From JBBTCJ01 sp038043285 (GTDB taxonomy: Bacteria; Planctomycetota; Phycisphaerae; UBA1845): a stretch of DNA of 64,000 nt. Of this stretch, positions 1 to 11,811 are shown piece by piece. The notes under the pieces were generated by a model that worked only from the letters and a program-made list of their open reading frames with translations, searched no databases and was not told the DNA's origin. How positions within the stretch are numbered: position 1 is the stretch's first letter; every line of letters starts with the position of its first letter. A program made the translations under genes and the position numbers. The stretch covers positions 1 through 64,000 of the forward strand of contig JBBTCJ010000022.1 of the NCBI GenBank assembly GCA_038043285.1, given 5' to 3'.

Positions 1-26
1 ATCAACTCAGAATCAGGAGGTCGAGC

Positions 27-473
27 ATGAGGGTCAACAAGTTCCTGATCGCCTTCGCTGTTGTGCTTCTCTGCCCCATCATGGCTTGGTTCCTGCACGT
101 CACGGGAAACCGCGAGGAAGGCAGCGAATCGACCGCTCGCGCCGCTGCCAGTGGCCCATGCCCGACCGGGACGTTCTGCGGGAGAATCGTGCGCTATACC
201 TGTGGATGCTCAACGGCCGACTGTTGTCCAACGCAGAACCAGCTTTGTATGGGCACCGCTCGGGCGCCAAGCTCCTATCCGTGCGTCGCTCCTCCCCATC
301 CGATCGCTGGTGGAAACTGCATCAAAATCGAGGGCGAAAGGATCTATTGCACTTCGTACGACTGCGTTGGATCACAGTCTTGTTCAGGGGGGAACTGCAA
401 CGCGGGCAACCCCGTGGACGAACTCGAGCCCAACTTTGTAGGGACGGGCGGTAGCTGCGGAATCGCGGAATGA
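27..473 (+). CDS. Small secreted Cys-rich protein, unknown function
   Basis: This 148-residue protein starts with a basic residue pair and a hydrophobic stretch (about residues 5-23), which reads as a Sec signal peptide or membrane anchor. After it come 14 cysteines in about 105 residues, an even number that fits a disulfide-bonded extracytoplasmic domain. The start is supported by a strong AGGAGG six bases upstream. I do not recognise the family. The stop overlaps the next possible start (ATGA), but the following 200 bases do not look like a good gene. Upstream context lies outside the window. The gene call is secure; the function is unknown. Confidence 0.75.
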   Translation: MRVNKFLIAFAVVLLCPIMAWFLHVTGNREEGSESTARAAASGPCPTGTFCGRIVRYTCGCSTADCCPTQNQLCMGTARAPSSYPCVAPPHPIAGGNCIKIEGERIYCTSYDCVGSQSCSGGNCNAGNPVDELEPNFVGTGGSCGIAE

Positions 474-672
474 ACCTTGTGGACTTTAGCCGTTTTCAAC
501 AGCGGGAGCCTTGGCGGACCGCAGGACTGTTTCCCACCCGTGATTTCCCAGCAACTCCAGGTCTCGCGGGCAAGTTGGGCTTAATTCGTAACGCCTTGTC
601 AACAAAGGACTTACGCTACCGCAAAATGGCTAAACCGTACAACCTTGTGACCATAGATGATAGGACGCTTCG

Positions 673-2049
673 ATGACATCGTTCTTATTCGTTGGTGCGA
701 TCGCAGTTTCCGCAGCCGAAGGAACAAGAGACTATCCGACTCGCCTGCGCAGAATCATGGACGCCGCGTTGGGCGACACGGCACAAGTCGAATGGACCTT
801 GTCGTGGGTGGGTGGTTCCAGCGACGGTCTGGTCGAGCGGCGCATCACGCGCGTGGCCGGCGAGTCCGTCTGGGAAAGCAACCTCGGCGACGAACACGGC
901 TTCCACGACACGCCATTCGTGCGAAGGTCCAGAGCCGACGAGCCTACAAAGTTGCGGCCTGAAGAGACCGTCGGCACGCGAAACATGTTGATTCACGAAG
1001 GAACCGCCTACTACCTTCCGCGAGCGGAAGAGCCGTGGACCGGCGATGCCGCACCGTTGCCGCTGGCTCGCTCGCCGGTACCCCTCGACTTTGGGAAACT
1101 TGGGCTTGCCCCGGCGCTGGATCGAGACACCGACGTCAATCCCTTCCGCATTCCACAGTTGGCCCACGAGGAGGGTTTCGAGTCCGCCGTATTCACCGAG
1201 GGCTGGGAGGACGGCCGACCGATCGTGAATGCCGAGGCGGGGGCGCGTCGCGTGACTTGGACATTCGACGATTCCCGCGGCGGGCAACCGATTCGCGCCG
1301 CGCTTTATGGCGCTGATCTGTTACGGTTCTTTTCGGAGACGGAACTGGAGCAAGTGGGAGGCAAGTGGTTCCCCAAGTCCGTTCGGTTCTACCGCGGAGA
1401 GGATCCCTCGCCGTACAAGATCGTTGACGTGCAGCAGGCGACGTTCAATGAACCGTCCCACATGCAAGAGATTACCCCGGACGACATCGGCGTGTTGTAT
1501 GGGACTCAGATGCTTGGGCCGACGGGATTGATGTATTGGACGGGAGATCAGCTCATCACGGACGACGAGTACATGGAGCTTGTTCATGTTTTTGACGTGT
1601 TGCCCGACCCGTTGGTTTTGGAATACATAGCGGGCATCACAAACAGGTCGGTCGAAGACCACGTCAAGTCCCTCAAAGCCAGTTCGGAGGGGCTGCGTAG
1701 ACTGTATTTCCAAAAACACGGCGAAAAGCCCTGGCTTGATCCGCCCCAACAGTCCAAGGATAAAGACGAATGGGACGTGTACGTGGACAAGTTCATCGCC
1801 AAGCACAAGCTGGAGGGCAAGCCCGTTGAGCGGGCGCAGGAAATCCTGAAACAAGCCAAGAAGATGCGCGACGGGCACTTGCGAAAGAATCGCGCCAACA
1901 TCCGCAAGGCCGAGCAGAGCGGCGACAAGGAACGCATCGCTCATTACCAGAAGTATCCCAAGCAGGTCTTTGATCGATACCTCGTCAAATCGTTGGAGAA
2001 ACTCGTACCGAAGGACAAGGACAAAGGCGAAAACAAGTCAATCCCTTGA
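673..2049 (+). CDS. Hypothetical exported protein, 458 aa
   Basis: The protein begins with a short hydrophobic segment ending in an A-x-A-like site (SFLFVGAIAVSAAEG), consistent with a signal peptide. An in-frame TAG at 661 means ATG 673 is the first possible ATG, and AGGA lies about 8 bases upstream. The N-terminal two-thirds has mixed beta-type sequence with phrases such as GKWFPKSVRFYRG that recall LolA-like outer-membrane lipoprotein sorting folds, but I cannot confirm that. The last 130 residues are rich in Lys/Glu/Asp and look helical and highly charged. It converges on the LD-carboxypeptidase gene, with a 12-base overlap of the two 3' ends. Function unknown. Confidence 0.7.
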   Translation: MTSFLFVGAIAVSAAEGTRDYPTRLRRIMDAALGDTAQVEWTLSWVGGSSDGLVERRITRVAGESVWESNLGDEHGFHDTPFVRRSRADEPTKLRPEETVGTRNMLIHEGTAYYLPRAEEPWTGDAAPLPLARSPVPLDFGKLGLAPALDRDTDVNPFRIPQLAHEEGFESAVFTEGWEDGRPIVNAEAGARRVTWTFDDSRGGQPIRAALYGADLLRFFSETELEQVGGKWFPKSVRFYRGEDPSPYKIVDVQQATFNEPSHMQEITPDDIGVLYGTQMLGPTGLMYWTGDQLITDDEYMELVHVFDVLPDPLVLEYIAGITNRSVEDHVKSLKASSEGLRRLYFQKHGEKPWLDPPQQSKDKDEWDVYVDKFIAKHKLEGKPVERAQEILKQAKKMRDGHLRKNRANIRKAEQSGDKERIAHYQKYPKQVFDRYLVKSLEKLVPKDKDKGENKSIP

Positions 2050-3093
2050 GGCAATGGGCGACGTGCTCCGGGGCGGCCAGAGCAATTCATAGTCCCCCTC
2101 GCCGGTTCGCGTGACCGCCGCCGCTTGATGCAGCGGCAGCGGAGTCATCGGCCAGACGTGGCCGACCTCGCGAGTCGCCAGGATCGGCAAGGGTGATTGC
2201 TTCGGAAGGTGGTATTCAAGCATTTCGAGCATCGTCGTTCGAAGATCGCGCATCTGGTGATGAAAGTCGCCGAGCAGCACGCCGGCGCATCGTTCCCAAT
2301 ACCCCGCCAGCGTGAAATGCGACAGGAAGCGGTCGAAGCGTTCGGGCTTGTCGTTGTAGTCCTCGATCATCAGCCAGCGGCCCTCCGGCGCGATCGCCTG
2401 TTCGAAGCGTGAGCCGACGAGCGTGGAAAGCACCGTCAGGTTCCCGCCCACGAACGTCGCGGTGAACTGTTCGGGGAGACTTCCGCGAACGAGTCTTGCA
2501 TGAAGCGCGATAGACTCACGACCCTCCAGCCGCGAGATGCATCGACGGAAGAAACGATCGAACTCCGCCTGCAAGTTGGCGAGCATCCAATCCTTCGGCG
2601 ACATTCCCTCGTAAAGCCCGTCCTTCGCACGCTGCGCGGCGAAGCGGCGCATTCCGTAGCCCAGGAACGCCGGCCCCAGGTCGTGGAAACCGATCCCGTT
2701 GCGATGCGCGGCGACGATGTTCACCAGCGTCGTCAGCTCGCTGAAGCCAAACACCGCCACCGGCATAGTGCGATGGTCCAGGACGCGAAAGTCGATGCGC
2801 GGAAGAATGCGAGTGAACCACGCTCCGCCGCGAAGGGCGACGATGCCCGCGACGGAGGAATCGGCCAGCGCCCCTTCGATGTCGGCGGCGCGCCGCTGGT
2901 CGTCTTGTCGGCCGCCGTGTTCCTCGTCTTCGTCGGCAAGGAGCAGCACCTCGTCGGCGGACACGTCGTAGTTGTCACCAAGCGAGGCGCGGACTCGCGC
3001 GACAAGTCCAGCGATAGTGCCGACGCCGAGTTGTTCGAGAAAGGTCCGGCACGAGCCGGCCGGGGCGATCAAATGGAAGCGAGGTCGCATCAT
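2038..3093 (-). CDS. LD-carboxypeptidase, peptidase S66 family
   Basis: S66 serine peptidases (LdcA, MccF) cut L,D-peptide bonds in murein peptides or inactivate peptide antibiotics such as microcin C7. The 351-residue protein shows the family landmarks in order: ALRGG (86-90), the nucleophile region GFSEL with Ser118, GGNL (216-219), IEDY with Glu244, and the GHVWPM motif with His312. Ser, Glu and His together make the expected triad. There is no signal peptide, which fits a cytoplasmic murein-recycling enzyme. The acidic Asp/Glu-rich loop at about residues 52-65 is unusual. The start could be either of two adjacent ATGs and has no strong ribosome site. Whether it acts on murein or on an antibiotic cannot be told from sequence. 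Confidence 0.85.
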   Translation of the reverse strand: MMRPRFHLIAPAGSCRTFLEQLGVGTIAGLVARVRASLGDNYDVSADEVLLLADEDEEHGGRQDDQRRAADIEGALADSSVAGIVALRGGAWFTRILPRIDFRVLDHRTMPVAVFGFSELTTLVNIVAAHRNGIGFHDLGPAFLGYGMRRFAAQRAKDGLYEGMSPKDWMLANLQAEFDRFFRRCISRLEGRESIALHARLVRGSLPEQFTATFVGGNLTVLSTLVGSRFEQAIAPEGRWLMIEDYNDKPERFDRFLSHFTLAGYWERCAGVLLGDFHHQMRDLRTTMLEMLEYHLPKQSPLPILATREVGHVWPMTPLPLHQAAAVTRTGEGDYELLWPPRSTSPIASRD

Positions 3094-3142
3094 GTCTGCG
3101 GAAGCTCGATTGGCTCCAACCGTTCATGGCCGGCTAAGTCGG

Positions 3143-3206
3143 CCGCTCCCTAACGATTGCGGTACGGATCGAAACGGCTACCGCTCGCTCACGGTCGTGC
3201 CTCTGA
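3143..3206. repeat. Two tandem copies of the CCGCTCCCT/GGTCGCGG repeat
   Basis: Two imperfect copies lie head to tail, at 3143-3169 and 3181-3206. The core is CCGCTCCCTNACGGTYGCGG followed by TAC or CTC. The same element recurs near 9.3, 34.9 and 57.2 kb. It fills the gap between the LD-carboxypeptidase start and the btpA stop. Confidence 0.7.
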
Positions 3207-3221
3207 ACTTCGCCGGATGCG

Positions 3222-4007
3222 TCAGGTACGTCCGGCGGCATGGGCGAAGGCAGCCGCAAGCTGAGGGTCGATCCGATTCTCGGTTCTGCGTTCGACCTTG
3301 ATTCCCGTGCCCACGATCACCCCGCCGGCGATGACCAGCAACGATGCGATCGAATCGACGGTAGCGCCGCTGCCGACGAATACTCGGCGATCGGGGACGG
3401 CCTCGCGTACTCGTCTCAACTCGGACACGTCCACCGCCTCGCCGGTTGCCGAACCGGTGACGATCAAACCGTCGGCCAATCCGCGGTACGCGGTGTCTCT
3501 GGCGGCACGAACGACGTCGGATTCGCCGAGCGGGATGGCATGCTTGACGTTGACGTCCGCGAGAATGGCCACGCGAGCGCCGAGGAGTTTGCGGAATCGA
3601 AGCGTGGTCTCCGCGTCGCCTTCAATGATGCCCTGGTCCGTGGCGTAGACGCCGGTATGGACGTTGACGCGAATGAACGACGCCCCGCACGAGGCGGCTA
3701 TTCCCAGGGCGGAGATGGGATCGTTCCGTAGGGCGTTCACGCCGATCCTGATGCCCGACTGGCGGCGGACTTCCTGGGCGACCACGGCCATCGCGGCCAC
3801 CGCAGCCGGCGACAACGATCCGCGCCCCAAGGGAAGATCGCCGAAGTTCTCGATGATCGCGGCGTCGAAGCGCGCCTGCACCAGGGCCTGGGCGTCGGCG
3901 ACGCATCGCTCAACGATCTCCTCCATCGGAAGTTGATGACGCGGACTTCCAGGAAGCGGGGGAAGATGGATAACGCCGATCAGGGCTGGGGTCGGAAGGT
4001 CGATCAT
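3222..4007 (-). CDS. BtpA family protein
   Basis: This 261-residue protein has a TIM-barrel-like pattern and matches the BtpA/SgcQ family: IGVIHLPPLPGSP at the N terminus, then IIENFGDLPL, a GVNALRND strand, FIRVNVHTGVYATDQG and DVNVKHA. BtpA was named for photosystem I assembly in cyanobacteria, but most relatives are in non-photosynthetic bacteria and their substrate is unknown. I start it at ATG 4007. The reading frame stays open upstream to 4703, but that part runs through groES in another frame and has no family similarity. The start lies 23 bases after the groES stop on the same strand, so the two are probably co-transcribed. Confidence 0.85.
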   Translation of the reverse strand: MIDLPTPALIGVIHLPPLPGSPRHQLPMEEIVERCVADAQALVQARFDAAIIENFGDLPLGRGSLSPAAVAAMAVVAQEVRRQSGIRIGVNALRNDPISALGIAASCGASFIRVNVHTGVYATDQGIIEGDAETTLRFRKLLGARVAILADVNVKHAIPLGESDVVRAARDTAYRGLADGLIVTGSATGEAVDVSELRRVREAVPDRRVFVGSGATVDSIASLLVIAGGVIVGTGIKVERRTENRIDPQLAAAFAHAAGRT

Positions 4008-4030
4008 GCGCGATCCCACGCCTCGAGCGG

Positions 4031-4354
4031 TCAGGTGATCTTGCGGAAGACGGCCACCACGTCCTCGATCGGCACGACGTAGAGACAGTTGTCCGGGTCG
4101 AACTCCACGGGTATCGCGTGCTTGGGATTGAAAAGCACGCGGTCGTACTGCTTGAGCGGATAGTCGTCGTCCTTCTCGATGTGCGCGGAAATCGCCACGA
4201 TCCGCCCGGTGATCGTCGGGATCTCGACCGAGTCCGGAAGCTCGATCCCGCCCTTGGTCACCTTCTTGTCCTCGTCCTTGCGGATGAGGACGCGCTTTCC
4301 GAGCGGCTCCACGGTTTCGAGCTTCGATTGTTGTGTCTTGGCGCCGTCTGCCAT
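4031..4354 (-). CDS. groES: GroES-family co-chaperonin (orphan)
   Basis: The 107-residue protein has the Cpn10 fold signature: VEPLGKRVLIRKDE at the N terminus, the mobile-loop region KVTKGGIELPDS, and a core that ends in VVPIEDVVAVF. GroES caps the GroEL folding chamber and helps release folded protein. It is slightly longer than usual (about 95-100), with a short polar N-terminal extension and a two-Asp/Lys insertion around residues 60-65. No groEL is adjacent, so it may be a second, specialised copy. An AGAGGA site lies upstream of the ATG. It is first in a likely two-gene unit with btpA. Confidence 0.85.
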   Translation of the reverse strand: MADGAKTQQSKLETVEPLGKRVLIRKDEDKKVTKGGIELPDSVEIPTITGRIVAISAHIEKDDDYPLKQYDRVLFNPKHAIPVEFDPDNCLYVVPIEDVVAVFRKIT

Positions 4355-4620
4355 GCGTCGTCCTCTCAGCCGATCCTCGAACGATTATCGGCTTCCGCTG
4401 CCTATTGTACGCACCAGAGGCGGCGAAGGCGATGCCGAACGGGGGTTGGCGCGAGTTTTTCACGGTTTTCGTGGCCGCAACACGCGCCGGCGAGCCTCGG
4501 TTGGACGATGGGTCCAAGGAAAGGGCTGGTACGCGGATTGCAGTCGGATTCACTGAACCACGCAGAATCTGGGACTCGGGCCGCGATACCCAGACCCTGA
4601 CTTGTTGAAGGAGCTTATCC

Positions 4621-8238
<3,618 letters not shown>

Positions 8239-8269
8239 GGCGAACGGAGCCGACCCGCAGGAGAAGATC

Positions 8270-9262
8270 ATGGACCTGGCCACGAACTACCTGGGACTGC
8301 GATTGAAAAATCCCCTGGTCGCGGGGGCGTCGCCGGTCTCGCGCGATCTGGACACGGTGCGGGCGCTGGAGGACGCCGGAGTTGCCGCGATCGTGCTCGC
8401 GTCGCTGTTTCAGGAAGAGGTCGATCACCAGCTCGCGGCCCACGCCCACTTCGCGGAGTTCGGCGCCTACAGTTCGCCGGAAGCACTGACCTACGTCCCC
8501 GCGCGCGATTACACCCCGCGCCATCCCGACGCCTACCTCGAGCATCTGCGGCAGGCGGCGGGGGCGGTCGACGTCCCGGTCATCGCCAGCCTCAACGGAG
8601 CCACCGCCGGCGGATGGATCGAGCATGCCCGAATGATCGAGGAAGCCGGCGCCTCCGCGATCGAGTTGAACGTCTACCACGTCGCCGCCGACCCCGGCCG
8701 ATCGGCGCAACAGGTCGAAGACTTGTACGTCGAAGTGCTGCGGGCGGTGAAGAACACCGTGGGGATTCCGGTGTCGATGAAGCTCAGCCCGTACTTCAGC
8801 TCTCTGGCCCATTTCGCCCGCCGGCTCGACAAGGAGGGCGTGGATGGACTGGTGTTGTTCAACCGGTTCTATCAGCCGGATATCGATCTCAACGAGCTGA
8901 CGGTGGTTCCCAATCTCTCGTTGAGCGCTCCGCACGAGATGCGTTTGCCGCTGCGGTGGATCGCGATTCTTGATCCGCTGATCGAAGCCAGCCTGGCGGC
9001 CTCCACCGGAGTCTACACGTCGCACGACGTGTTGAAGCTGCTGATGACCGGGGCCGACGCGGTCATGCTGGTCGCCGTCCTGCTGCGACACGGACCGTCC
9101 ATCGTCGCCGACATGCTCCACGGCATCGAGGACTGGCTCCACGTCAACGAATATCTCAGCGTTCACCAATTGCAAGGCAGCATGAACCACCGGGCCTGCG
9201 CTGATCCTTCAGCCTTCGAACGCGCAAACTACGTCAAAGCCCTGCAAAGCTACTGTGGTTAA
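8270..9262 (+). CDS. Dihydroorotate dehydrogenase-like flavoprotein
   Basis: This 330-residue TIM-barrel protein has the layout of DHODH-type FMN enzymes: NYLGLRLKNPLVAGASP at the N terminus, VPVIASLNG, IELNVYH, VSMKLSPYF, GLVLFNRFY and a C-terminal phosphate-binding region (STGVYTSHDVLKLLMTGADAVML). It lacks the usual PyrD active-site context, so pyrimidine synthesis is not assured. Proteins of this subgroup often sit next to PFOR genes and may work in redox metabolism. A GGAG site precedes the ATG. It forms a likely operon with nifJ. The electron acceptor and substrate are unknown. Confidence 0.85.
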   Translation: MDLATNYLGLRLKNPLVAGASPVSRDLDTVRALEDAGVAAIVLASLFQEEVDHQLAAHAHFAEFGAYSSPEALTYVPARDYTPRHPDAYLEHLRQAAGAVDVPVIASLNGATAGGWIEHARMIEEAGASAIELNVYHVAADPGRSAQQVEDLYVEVLRAVKNTVGIPVSMKLSPYFSSLAHFARRLDKEGVDGLVLFNRFYQPDIDLNELTVVPNLSLSAPHEMRLPLRWIAILDPLIEASLAASTGVYTSHDVLKLLMTGADAVMLVAVLLRHGPSIVADMLHGIEDWLHVNEYLSVHQLQGSMNHRACADPSAFERANYVKALQSYCG

Positions 9263-9280
9263 TCATGTTGTTCGCATCTT

Positions 9281-9470
9281 AGTCCGTACCGCGACCGCCT
9301 GCCCTTTACGCGCAGCGTCAAGGGTCAGGGAGCGACCCTTCCGACACCCCTTGCCGTTGATCAGAACCGCGACAGCATGGAGCGGTGTCTTTTCTTCATC
9401 CGTACCGCGACCGTGAGGAGGCGGTTGTAAATTGGGTGCGCGGAGGCTACCGGCAGCTTGCTGCCGGTGG
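9281..9470. repeat. Cluster of dispersed palindromic repeats
   Basis: The gap between the DHODH-like gene and dapB is packed with repeats. At 9302-9324 is CCCTTTAC-7-GTCAAGGG, a member of the palindrome family also found at 12.9, 14.6 and 60.0 kb. Around it are partial copies of the CCGCTCCCT/GGTCGCGG element (9285-9300, 9365-9386, 9400-9424). At 9450-9469 there is a separate hairpin, ACCGGCAG-CTTG-CTGCCGGT. No U-rich tail follows, so these are not clear terminators. Confidence 0.65.
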
Positions 9471-9516
9471 CAAAACGGAAAACCAACCCGCCCGGAACAG
9501 CGCACTTCGAACACGG

Positions 9517-10359
9517 CTATTGATGGGGATCGGTGCGCGCCGCCAGCACGTCGCGCATCGTGTAAAGCCCGGCGGGTTTTCCCGCAATCCACGCCGCCGC
9601 GGACAGCGCCCCCGCAGCAAAGGCCTCACGCGAATGGGCCTGGTGCCGGATGGTGATGCTCTCGCCGCCGCCGCTGAGGTGAATCTCGTGTTGTCCGATG
9701 ATTTCGCCCATGCGAACGGCGTGGACGCCGATTTGTCCGGGCGGGCGCTGGCCGACCTTCCCCCGACGACCGAAGACGACGCCGGCGTCTCCGGTGTCTG
9801 ATGGATCAGCCGTGGGGCGTGCCCGGCGGATTTCGTCGAGAATCGCCAGGGCTGTCCCGCTCGGCGCATCGACCTTATGCCGGTGGTGCGTCTCCACGAT
9901 CTCAATGTCGAACTCGGGACCGACGGCGCGCACCAGCGCTCCAATTGCCGCCAGAATCGCGTTCATTCCCAGGCTGAAATTGCCGGACCGCATGATTGGT
10001 ATGGCGCACGCCGCCTCGCCGATGCGCGCCAGTTGAGCCGGACTGTGACCCGTGGCGCCGATGACCATCGGAATCCCAAGCCGTTCGCAGACCGGCAGCC
10101 AGACCATCGTTCCGCAGGCCACGCTGAAGTCGATCAGCACGTCGCACGGGTTCTTGTCGCTGTCGGCAAAGCGATCGCCGAGGGGAATTGTCCGATCGCC
10201 GATCGAGAGATTCGATCCAAGGGCTGGGTCATCCGGAGCGGTCAGGGCCGCGGCAAGCTCGAAACGCCCGTCGCGCAAGGCACGCTCGATCGTGCACCGA
10301 CCCATGCGCCCGTTAGCGCCGGCGACAGCGAGTCGAATCGGAGTGTTCGGGGCGGTCAT
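9517..10359 (-). CDS. dapB: 4-hydroxy-tetrahydrodipicolinate reductase
   Basis: DapB reduces the dihydrodipicolinate-pathway intermediate with NAD(P)H on the way to lysine and meso-diaminopimelate for the cell wall. In this 280-residue protein the N-terminal Rossmann motif GANGRMG (residues 14-20), VIGATGHS, SGNFSLGMN and the active-site signature ETHHRHKVDAPSGTA are all present, and the catalytic His pair and Lys are intact. It starts six bases after the thrC stop on the same strand, so the two amino-acid genes (both in the aspartate family) are probably co-transcribed. Length fits the family. Confidence 0.95.
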   Translation of the reverse strand: MTAPNTPIRLAVAGANGRMGRCTIERALRDGRFELAAALTAPDDPALGSNLSIGDRTIPLGDRFADSDKNPCDVLIDFSVACGTMVWLPVCERLGIPMVIGATGHSPAQLARIGEAACAIPIMRSGNFSLGMNAILAAIGALVRAVGPEFDIEIVETHHRHKVDAPSGTALAILDEIRRARPTADPSDTGDAGVVFGRRGKVGQRPPGQIGVHAVRMGEIIGQHEIHLSGGGESITIRHQAHSREAFAAGALSAAAWIAGKPAGLYTMRDVLAARTDPHQ

Positions 10360-10365
10360 GCGAGT

Positions 10366-11769
10366 TCAAGGCGCCGGGACGCCATGCAGGATTTGTTCGA
10401 TGGACTCAAGGTCGGCGGCGCACGGCCGCGGCGCGTTGGCCAATCGCGGACGCCGGACTTGTTCTTTGCACCCCTGCCCGTGATAGTCGATCGTCACGTT
10501 CGAGTCCTTCAACGCGTGCCCCGTCAGAATGCACACCACGCGGTCGGACGGTGCGATGATCCCTTCCTCTCGCAGGGCGCGGAGTCCGGCCGCCGAAGCG
10601 CCGCTGGCCGGTTCGCAACCGAATCCGAAGCGGCCCACCAACGCCTTTCCATCGAGGATTTCCTCGTCGCTGACTTGTCGAACCAGGCCGTTCATGATTT
10701 CCAGCGCCCGAAGCGCCTTGGTCAGGTTCACCGGTTTGGCGATCTCTATGGCGCTGGCGACGGTCTTGGCCGCGCGCCCCTCGCGCGACCTTTGCGCGTA
10801 GTAACTTTCCACCGCCTCGGCGTCGAGGCCGCCGCCGTTGAAGCGAATCCCGCGGTCGTTGAAGAGTTCGAAGAGCGTGTTCGCCCCGGCCGCGTTGATG
10901 ACCGCCAATCGTGGAACTCGCCCGACCAGGCCCAGCTCCTTCAACTCCATGAAGGCCTTGCCGAAGGCGCTGCAATTACCAAGGTTCCCGCCGGGGACCA
11001 CGATCCAGTCGGGCGCCTCCCAGTTCAATCCTTCGAGGACGCGATACATGATCGCCTTTTGTCCCTCAAGCCGGAAAGGATTGACCGAGTTCATTACGTA
11101 AAGGTCGAGCTTGTCGGCGGCCTGCCGGACGAGTTCCATGCAGGCGTCGAAGTCGCCGTCGATCTGGATGGTGGTCGCGCCGTAGTCCAGCGCCTGGGCG
11201 AGCTTGCCGAGGGCGATCTTCCCGCCGCCCACGAAGACGACGGCCTGCATCGGCCGCCCCTCCCGCAATCGCGCGTGTCGCGCGAACATCGCCAACGATG
11301 CACTCGTGTTACCGGTGGAGGCGCAGGCGACGCGCGATCGGCCCAGCATTCGTGCGGCCGTGAACGCCGCCGCCATCCCGTTGTCCTTGAAACTGCCGCT
11401 GGGATTGAACCCTTCGTATTGCAGGTGGAGCGATCCGGCGCGCATTCCGTATTGGGCGCCCAGGTCGTCGGCTTCCTGAAGCAGCGTGCGCCCCTCGCCG
11501 AGGGTTACGACGTCCTCGCGCCGGGCAAAGGGAAGAAGCTCGCGGAAGCGCCAGACGCCGGAAAAGTCCGCCGCGAAGGCGGCATTGCCGCGGGTTGTCG
11601 CCGAACGCGCCGCGAAAAACGACATCGACTTCGGCACCTCGACGCGCGACCAATCGTATCCAACGTCGAGCAGCGAACCGCATCGCGGGCAGGCGTACGC
11701 CACGTCGCCCACGTCGAGCGTCGACGCGCACGACGGCTTGACGCATTGCAGCCGGGCAACTCCGCGCAT
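10366..11769 (-). CDS. thrC: Threonine synthase
   Basis: ThrC is a PLP enzyme that converts O-phosphohomoserine to threonine. The 467-residue protein has an N-terminal zinc-ribbon-like pattern (Cys9, Cys14, Cys27, Cys30), then the PLP-lysine motif SGSFKDNG with Lys128 and the ASTGNTSASLA phosphate-binding region. The C-terminal part has CEPASGASAAG. The ORF continues to a C-terminal CKEQVRRPRLANAP extension. It lies upstream of dapB and 42 bases downstream of the M50 protease gene, all on the minus strand. Confidence 0.93.
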   Translation of the reverse strand: MRGVARLQCVKPSCASTLDVGDVAYACPRCGSLLDVGYDWSRVEVPKSMSFFAARSATTRGNAAFAADFSGVWRFRELLPFARREDVVTLGEGRTLLQEADDLGAQYGMRAGSLHLQYEGFNPSGSFKDNGMAAAFTAARMLGRSRVACASTGNTSASLAMFARHARLREGRPMQAVVFVGGGKIALGKLAQALDYGATTIQIDGDFDACMELVRQAADKLDLYVMNSVNPFRLEGQKAIMYRVLEGLNWEAPDWIVVPGGNLGNCSAFGKAFMELKELGLVGRVPRLAVINAAGANTLFELFNDRGIRFNGGGLDAEAVESYYAQRSREGRAAKTVASAIEIAKPVNLTKALRALEIMNGLVRQVSDEEILDGKALVGRFGFGCEPASGASAAGLRALREEGIIAPSDRVVCILTGHALKDSNVTIDYHGQGCKEQVRRPRLANAPRPCAADLESIEQILHGVPAP

Positions 11770-11811
11770 CAGGGCATGTTCATCGAAGGGTAAAGGGAAG
11801 GCAACCGGCGA

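Noticed and set aside
470..676. A 68-codon frame linking the Cys-rich and 458-residue genes with ATGA overlaps at both ends
   Set aside because: The overlaps suggest coupling, but the peptide has no hydrophobic or family pattern and no separate ribosome site, so it is probably chance.
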